64,000 nucleotides of DNA from Paenibacillus dendritiformis (GTDB lineage: Bacteria > Bacillota > Bacilli > Paenibacillales > Paenibacillaceae): NCBI RefSeq assembly GCF_015845845.1, contig NZ_LDIG01000076.1, positions 1 through 64,000 on the forward strand, given 5' to 3'. The translations under genes and the position numbers were made by a program. Under the pieces are notes generated by a model that made no database searches, was not told the origin of the DNA, and saw nothing but the letters and a program-made list of their open reading frames with translations. Below are positions 59,413-64,000 of the stretch, in pieces (positions within the stretch are counted from its first letter, which is position 1; each line of letters begins with the position of its first letter).

Positions 59413-60126
59413 ATGAAGATTGCTGCTCTCCGCTGGGACCGCCATACCGATGATCGCATCGTTCAACGTCTTGTTCCGTTCCTGTCTGCCGAACAGCAGG
59501 AACGATACGCGAGACTGAGCCGGCGTGCGGATCGTCATCTCATGGTTATTGCCGAAGTTCTCGTCCGGTGCCAGATCTGCCGTCTGACCGGGAGGAGAAA
59601 CGACGAGATTGCATTCATCCGGAACCGGTTCGGCAAGCCGTATATGTCCCCAAGCAGTTCCATATTTTTCAATATATCGCATTCGGGTTGCTGGATCATG
59701 ACGGCAATCGATCGCTGCGAGGTCGGCATCGATATCGAGCGGATCAGGCCACTGGAGCCTGAGGAGGCCCGCATTCTGTGCACGCCCCGGGAATACCGGA
59801 TCGCTTCCGGCCTGGACGCGGATGCGCGCGCCCGCTTTCTCCATTGGCTGTGGACGGCCAAGCAGAGCTATCTCAAAGCCCGCGGAACCGGACGATACGG
59901 CCCGCTGGATGAACTGGAGATACTGCCGGACGGAGTCCGCCCGTGGCGGCTTCCGTCGGTCTGGCATGCGCGGGGATATGTCTTTACCCGGATTGAGAGT
60001 CTGGATGCCGGGTATTGTGTGACGGCATGCGGTGTCGATTCCAAGATTGCGCCCATAGAGCATTGGACATTGGAACAATTATTGGATAGGTTCCAACCCT
60101 ATTGTTCGTCAATGATAAGGAGCTGA
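59413..60126 (+). CDS. Sfp-type 4'-phosphopantetheinyl transferase, 237 aa
   Basis: Activates NRPS carrier domains by transferring phosphopantetheine from CoA. The family motif VGIDIERI has D107 and E109, equivalent in number to the Mg ligands of B. subtilis Sfp. The second motif is W147-T-A-K150-Q151-S-Y-L-K, where the family has W-x-x-K-E-x-x-x-K: the glutamate is Gln here. Also F-N-I-S-H-S at 86-91 matches. I place the start at ATG 59413; ATG 59401 is in frame but abuts the GAGG. It is the first gene after the c-di-GMP riboswitch and lies six bases before the NRPS start. Confidence 0.9.
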   Translation: MKIAALRWDRHTDDRIVQRLVPFLSAEQQERYARLSRRADRHLMVIAEVLVRCQICRLTGRRNDEIAFIRNRFGKPYMSPSSSIFFNISHSGCWIMTAIDRCEVGIDIERIRPLEPEEARILCTPREYRIASGLDADARARFLHWLWTAKQSYLKARGTGRYGPLDELEILPDGVRPWRLPSVWHARGYVFTRIESLDAGYCVTACGVDSKIAPIEHWTLEQLLDRFQPYCSSMIRS

Positions 60127-60132
60127 ATCAAT

Positions 60133-63100
60133 TTGTCTGCCATTCCATTTACAACCGAACAGCTTACGGGCTATGACGCCCATACATTCGAGATTCCTTC
60201 CGCCATCGTGGATGGTCTGGAACAGCTGACACGCACCCGTTCGGTCACATTGGAGGCTGCAGTGGGCGTGGCATGGAGCGGTCTGGTTGCGCGATACCAT
60301 AACGCAGAGGAAGTCGTTCTTCATGCGATGGCCAGCCAGAGCCGGGACGGCGTGCTGGTGGCGGTTCGTCCGGAGGAGACGCTGTGGAGCGCGGCGGAGG
60401 CGCTGTGCGGCCAGTTGCAGACCGGCGGGGAGGATCCGGGCGCAAGCGGCGACATCACGACATGCTGCTGGTGCCAGGATGCCGAGGTGCCCGGCAGGAC
60501 GAGAGCCGATATTTCGGCCGGAGACCTGCATGCCCGGATTTTGGGCCGGGAAGCGGCATTTCTTGGCCCGTTTTTATTTACGATTTATTATCGACCGGAG
60601 CGCTTCAGCTTGGATGCCGCCACACGGATGGGCCAACAGTTGAACCAGATGCTGAGCGAGGCGGCGCAAGCCCCGGACAAGCCGATCGGAGAGTGGGATC
60701 TTCTGACGAAGGAGGAGATCCGGCGCTACATCGAGAGGCATAACCGGACACAGTATCCTTATCCGAAGCACCGGACGGTGCCGTCCCTGTTCGAGGAGCA
60801 GGCGGCCCGCATTCCTGACGAACCGGCCATCATCGAAGAAGGCCGCCAATTTACATACAAGGAATTGAACGAAGCCGCGAACCGGCTTGCTCATTATTTG
60901 CGTACGCAAGGGGTCGCGCGCGAGCAAGCGGTCGGCATACTCGCCGAACGGACGGCGGAGATGGTTATCGGGATTCTCGCGATCATCAAGGCCGGGGGCG
61001 CGTACGTCCCCATTGATCCGGATCATCCGCAGGATCGGATTCAATATTTGCTGGAAGACAGCGGGGCCCGGCTCGTGCTGACGAGCGCCGGGCTGTCCGG
61101 TCGCTTGCCGGCGGATGCGGTGCAGGTGCCGTTAGAGGGAACGGCTTGGGCCGATCAGCCGGAGCATAATCCGGAGCCGATCGGAGGCGCGGAGGACTTG
61201 ATTTACATTATCTACACGTCGGGATCGACCGGCAGACCGAAGGGGGTCATGGTGACCCATCGCAACGTGGTCCGTCTCGTCAAAAATACGAATTACGTGG
61301 AGTTTCAGCCCGGAGATCGGATTTTGCAGACCGGGTCGCTCGTCTTTGATGCGTCCACCTTTGAAATCTGGGGCTCGCTCTTGAATGGAATCGGCCTCGT
61401 GCTGGTCGATAAGACGACGATATTGGACAGCCGTCAATTGGATGAAGCGCTGCGCCGCTTCGGCATCACGACGATGTTCCTGACGACGGCGTTGTTCCTG
61501 CAGCTCGTTGACCGCAATCCGGCCATCTTCAAGCCCGTTCGCCAGTTGTTCGTCGGCGGCGAGCTGATGTCGCCGAAGCATTTCTATCGGGCGGCGCAGG
61601 AATGCGCGCCGATTCGGCTGTCGAACATCTACGGTCCGACGGAAAATACGACCTTCTCGACTTGCTATGAGCTGAAGGAAGAGCGGGAGGGCCCAATTCC
61701 CATCGGGACGCCGATCGGGAACTCGACGATATATGTCGTCAATGCGCATGGCAAGCTGCAGCCGCCCGGGGCGACCGGGGAGCTGTGGGTCGGCGGAGAC
61801 GGCGTGGCCCGCGGTTATTTGAACCGTGACGATCTGACAGAGAGCATGTTCATCGACAGCCCGTTCGTGCCGGGGGAACGAATCTACAAGACCGGGGATC
61901 TGGTTCGCTTATGCGAAGACGGGCAGTTGGAGTTCGTCGGCCGCAAGGACCATCAGGTCAAAATTCGCGGCTACCGCATGGAGCTCGGCGAGATTGAAGC
62001 CCGCATTCACGGTCATAGCCAGGTAAAAGAGACGCTCGTCACCGACTTCGAGGAAGCGCCGGGGCAGAAGGCGTTGTGCGCCTACGTCGTCGCGGAAGGC
62101 GGGCTGGACGCGGCCGGGCTGAGAGCGTATCTGGCCAAGCTGCTGCCGGAATATATGGTTCCCGGCTATTTCATGTTCCTGGAGCGGATGCCGCTCACGA
62201 TCAACGGCAAAATCGACCGGGCCAAGCTGCCGCGGCCGGAGAGACAAGAGCGGGCGGCGGTCCATTACGCGGCCCCGACGAACGAGACGGAGCGCAAGCT
62301 GGCGGCCATCTGGGAGGAGCTGCTTGGCATCGAGCCGATCGGCATCGACGATCATTTCTTCGAGCTGGGCGGACACTCGCTCAAGGTCGCTCAATTGCAG
62401 GCGCGAATCTATGAGACGTTCCAGGTGAACATTTCCTTCAAGCTGCTGTTCGAGATGCCGTATATCCGCTCGCTCGCCTCGCTGATCGCCCAGCTGGAGC
62501 GGGGCGGCTTCGAAGCGATCGAGCCTGCGCCGGACAAGCCGCATTACCGGCTCGCCCCGGCTCAGCAGCGGATGTACGCCTTGCAGCAGCGGGCAGATAT
62601 CGGCATGGCGTACCATGTGCCGCTCCTCTATCGCCTGCCGGGAGATTGCGAACCGGAGCGGCTGGAGCAGGCGCTCCGGAAGTTGGTGGAGCGCCATGAG
62701 GCGCTGCGGACATCCTTCCATTGGGAGGACGGCGAAGTCGTACAGCGGGTGCATCCGGCCGTCGACTTCGCTATGCAGCGGCTGGAGGCCGATGGCCGCA
62801 CGGCAGAGGAGGCGGCCGCCTCGTTCCTGCGGCCGTTCCGGATGGAGGAGGCGCCGCTGCTGCGGGCGGCCTGGATCCGGTTGGCGGAAGGCGAGGCGGC
62901 GCTGCTGCTTGACGTTCATCATATCGTCTTCGATGGCACCTCGCTGAGCCTCCTGGCCGAGGAACTGGCCGCTCTGTATGCGGGCCGGGAGCTTCCGGCG
63001 CAGACGCTGCATTACAAAGATTACGCCGAATGGCAGGCGGAACGGGAAATCCGGGAGCAGGCAGCGGAAGAGGCGTATTGGCTGCGGATGCTGGAAGGCG

Positions 63101-64000
63101 AACTGCCGGTGCTGGAGCTCCCGACCGACTTCCCGCGGCCGCCGATGCAGACCTTCGCGGGAGATATCGTCCGCGCGGCGCTGCCGGCCGCCGATGCCGC
63201 CGCGCTGAAGAAGCTGGCTTCGGAACGGGGGACGACGCTCTACATGGCGCTGCTCGCCGTGTACAACCTGCTGCTGGCCGCTTATGCGGACAAGGAGGAT
63301 ATTATCGTCGGCTGCGCCGTCGCGGCGCGGACGCATCCCGATTTGGAGCGGATGATGGGCATGTTCGTCAACACGCTGCCGATTCGCAGCTATCCGGAAG
63401 GGGGCAAAGCCTTCGCGCACTATCTGGCCGAGCTGAAGGAGAGCTTGCTGGCGGCGTATGAATACCAGACCTATCCGCTGGACAAGCTGGTCGACCGGCT
63501 GTCCTACCCGCGGGATATGAGCCGCAACCCGCTGTTCGACACGGTCTTCGTCATGCAGAACATGGGCGATACGACGCTTGAGCTCGACGGCGCGGCCTGC
63601 GAGGCCATTCCTTATCATAACGGCACCTCGAAGTTCGACGTGACGCTGGAGGCCGTGGAGCGGGAAGACGCCGTCTTGCTGAACTTCGAGTACAATACGG
63701 CTCTCTTCCGCCGGGATACGATCGAGCGGCTGGCGGGGCACTTCCTGCAGCTCGTGCAGGAGGCGGTGCGGAAGCCGGAAGCCCTCATCGGCGAACTGGA
63801 CATGATTACGGCGCGGGAACGGGAGCAGATCGTCGCCGAGTTCAACCGGACGAAAGCCGACTATCCGCGCGAGGCGACGATTCACGGCCTGTTCGAGGAG
63901 CAGGCGCGGCGCACGCCGAATCGCACGGCGGTCACCGATCCGCAGCGCTCGCTTACCTATGCCGAGCTGAATGCGGAGGCGAACCGGCTGGCTCATGAGC
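60133..64000 (+). CDS. Non-ribosomal peptide synthetase, 5' part (1289 codons, continues past the window)
   Basis: TTG 60133 has AAGGAG at ten bases; the frame is open to 64000. Domains: a C-terminal half of a condensation domain without HHxxxDG (1-205), adenylation A1 (~212-700; TSGSTGRPKG, YGPTENTT, GRKDHQVKIRGYRMELGEIE), carrier T1 with S749 in FELGGHSLK, a full condensation domain (~785-1225; active HHIVFDG at 929-935) and the start of A2 (~1250 onward, TYAELNAEANRLAHE). By alignment with GrsA the A1 pocket reads D-A-F-L-F-G-I-T-F(-K), near codes for Ile/Val, so a branched aliphatic amino acid is predicted. Co-expressed with Sfp under the c-di-GMP riboswitch. Confidence 0.95.
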   Translation, partial: MSAIPFTTEQLTGYDAHTFEIPSAIVDGLEQLTRTRSVTLEAAVGVAWSGLVARYHNAEEVVLHAMASQSRDGVLVAVRPEETLWSAAEALCGQLQTGGEDPGASGDITTCCWCQDAEVPGRTRADISAGDLHARILGREAAFLGPFLFTIYYRPERFSLDAATRMGQQLNQMLSEAAQAPDKPIGEWDLLTKEEIRRYIERHNRTQYPYPKHRTVPSLFEEQAARIPDEPAIIEEGRQFTYKELNEAANRLAHYLRTQGVAREQAVGILAERTAEMVIGILAIIKAGGAYVPIDPDHPQDRIQYLLEDSGARLVLTSAGLSGRLPADAVQVPLEGTAWADQPEHNPEPIGGAEDLIYIIYTSGSTGRPKGVMVTHRNVVRLVKNTNYVEFQPGDRILQTGSLVFDASTFEIWGSLLNGIGLVLVDKTTILDSRQLDEALRRFGITTMFLTTALFLQLVDRNPAIFKPVRQLFVGGELMSPKHFYRAAQECAPIRLSNIYGPTENTTFSTCYELKEEREGPIPIGTPIGNSTIYVVNAHGKLQPPGATGELWVGGDGVARGYLNRDDLTESMFIDSPFVPGERIYKTGDLVRLCEDGQLEFVGRKDHQVKIRGYRMELGEIEARIHGHSQVKETLVTDFEEAPGQKALCAYVVAEGGLDAAGLRAYLAKLLPEYMVPGYFMFLERMPLTINGKIDRAKLPRPERQERAAVHYAAPTNETERKLAAIWEELLGIEPIGIDDHFFELGGHSLKVAQLQARIYETFQVNISFKLLFEMPYIRSLASLIAQLERGGFEAIEPAPDKPHYRLAPAQQRMYALQQRADIGMAYHVPLLYRLPGDCEPERLEQALRKLVERHEALRTSFHWEDGEVVQRVHPAVDFAMQRLEADGRTAEEAAASFLRPFRMEEAPLLRAAWIRLAEGEAALLLDVHHIVFDGTSLSLLAEELAALYAGRELPAQTLHYKDYAEWQAEREIREQAAEEAYWLRMLEGELPVLELPTDFPRPPMQTFAGDIVRAALPAADAAALKKLASERGTTLYMALLAVYNLLLAAYADKEDIIVGCAVAARTHPDLERMMGMFVNTLPIRSYPEGGKAFAHYLAELKESLLAAYEYQTYPLDKLVDRLSYPRDMSRNPLFDTVFVMQNMGDTTLELDGAACEAIPYHNGTSKFDVTLEAVEREDAVLLNFEYNTALFRRDTIERLAGHFLQLVQEAVRKPEALIGELDMITAREREQIVAEFNRTKADYPREATIHGLFEEQARRTPNRTAVTDPQRSLTYAELNAEANRLAHE

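Noticed and set aside
61909-63996. Long minus-strand ORF (695 codons)
   Set aside because: It is antisense to the NRPS, has no ribosome binding site or known domains, and arises from the codon bias of the GC-rich plus-strand gene.
1-64000. rRNA, tRNA and CRISPR arrays
   Set aside because: None seen by eye on either strand; short tRNAs could escape manual reading.

Overview
The window looks like a chromosomal segment of a Paenibacillus-type spore-forming Firmicute. The evidence is GC-rich coding sequence with strong Bacillus-like ribosome binding sites, frequent GTG/TTG starts, an S-layer-anchored protease, a TPP-controlled YkoEDC importer, futalosine-pathway menaquinone genes, KinB-like kinases, Spo0A-box-like sites and an NRPS with its own phosphopantetheinyl transferase. 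The genus is inferred from gene content; no rRNA or tRNA gene was seen to fix it.

Layout. 0-8 kb: an edge-truncated IS4-like transposase, a small unknown protein, and a 2170-residue secreted subtilase with SLH domains behind a long, possibly structured leader. 8.2-16.5 kb: a compact one-strand operon with an acyl carrier protein (broken by an 8-bp duplication), ATP-grasp ligase, glycosyltransferase-like protein, radical SAM enzyme, three-part ABC-2 exporter and an unknown enzyme. It reads like a small aminoacyl-ACP natural-product pathway. 16.6-20.5 kb: remnants of a sigma/anti-sigma-like locus, an XRE regulator module, an MFS pump, an OsmC protein and a broken DUF1349 gene. 20.5-26.1 kb: an RNA-repair locus (two WYL regulators, a TROVE/vWA remnant, a nucleotidyltransferase, an unknown gene and RtcB).

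26-44 kb is mostly housekeeping or accessory: chitin-active LPMO, arylamine N-acetyltransferase, MqnD/MqnB, a coiled-coil repeat protein, acyl-ACP thioesterase, phosphodiester glycosidase, a FabF-type synthase beside an MmyB-like regulator, a truncated ABC exporter, the TPP riboswitch with ykoEDC, and an MFS pump with an ArsR-like regulator. 44.3-46 kb is an AT-rich island carrying a likely halocin-C8-like bacteriocin precursor.

47.3-52.7 kb is the most unusual stretch. Two paralogous multi-pass histidine kinases flank an oppositely oriented pair: a class I isoprenoid synthase and an NHLP-type precursor peptide ending in Trp. The layout recalls ComQ-ComX-ComP but the families differ. 53-59 kb holds AIM24, a LacI-type sensor without a DNA-binding domain, an acyltransferase, a second XRE module and a transposase-derived HTH protein. 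59.2-64 kb is a c-di-GMP-I riboswitch with terminator, an Sfp-type transferase and the first ~1290 codons of an NRPS that runs off the window.

Several genes are broken. Three frameshifts sit at six-base homopolymers within 20.3-24.7 kb, so assembly error, decay and phase variation all need separating.
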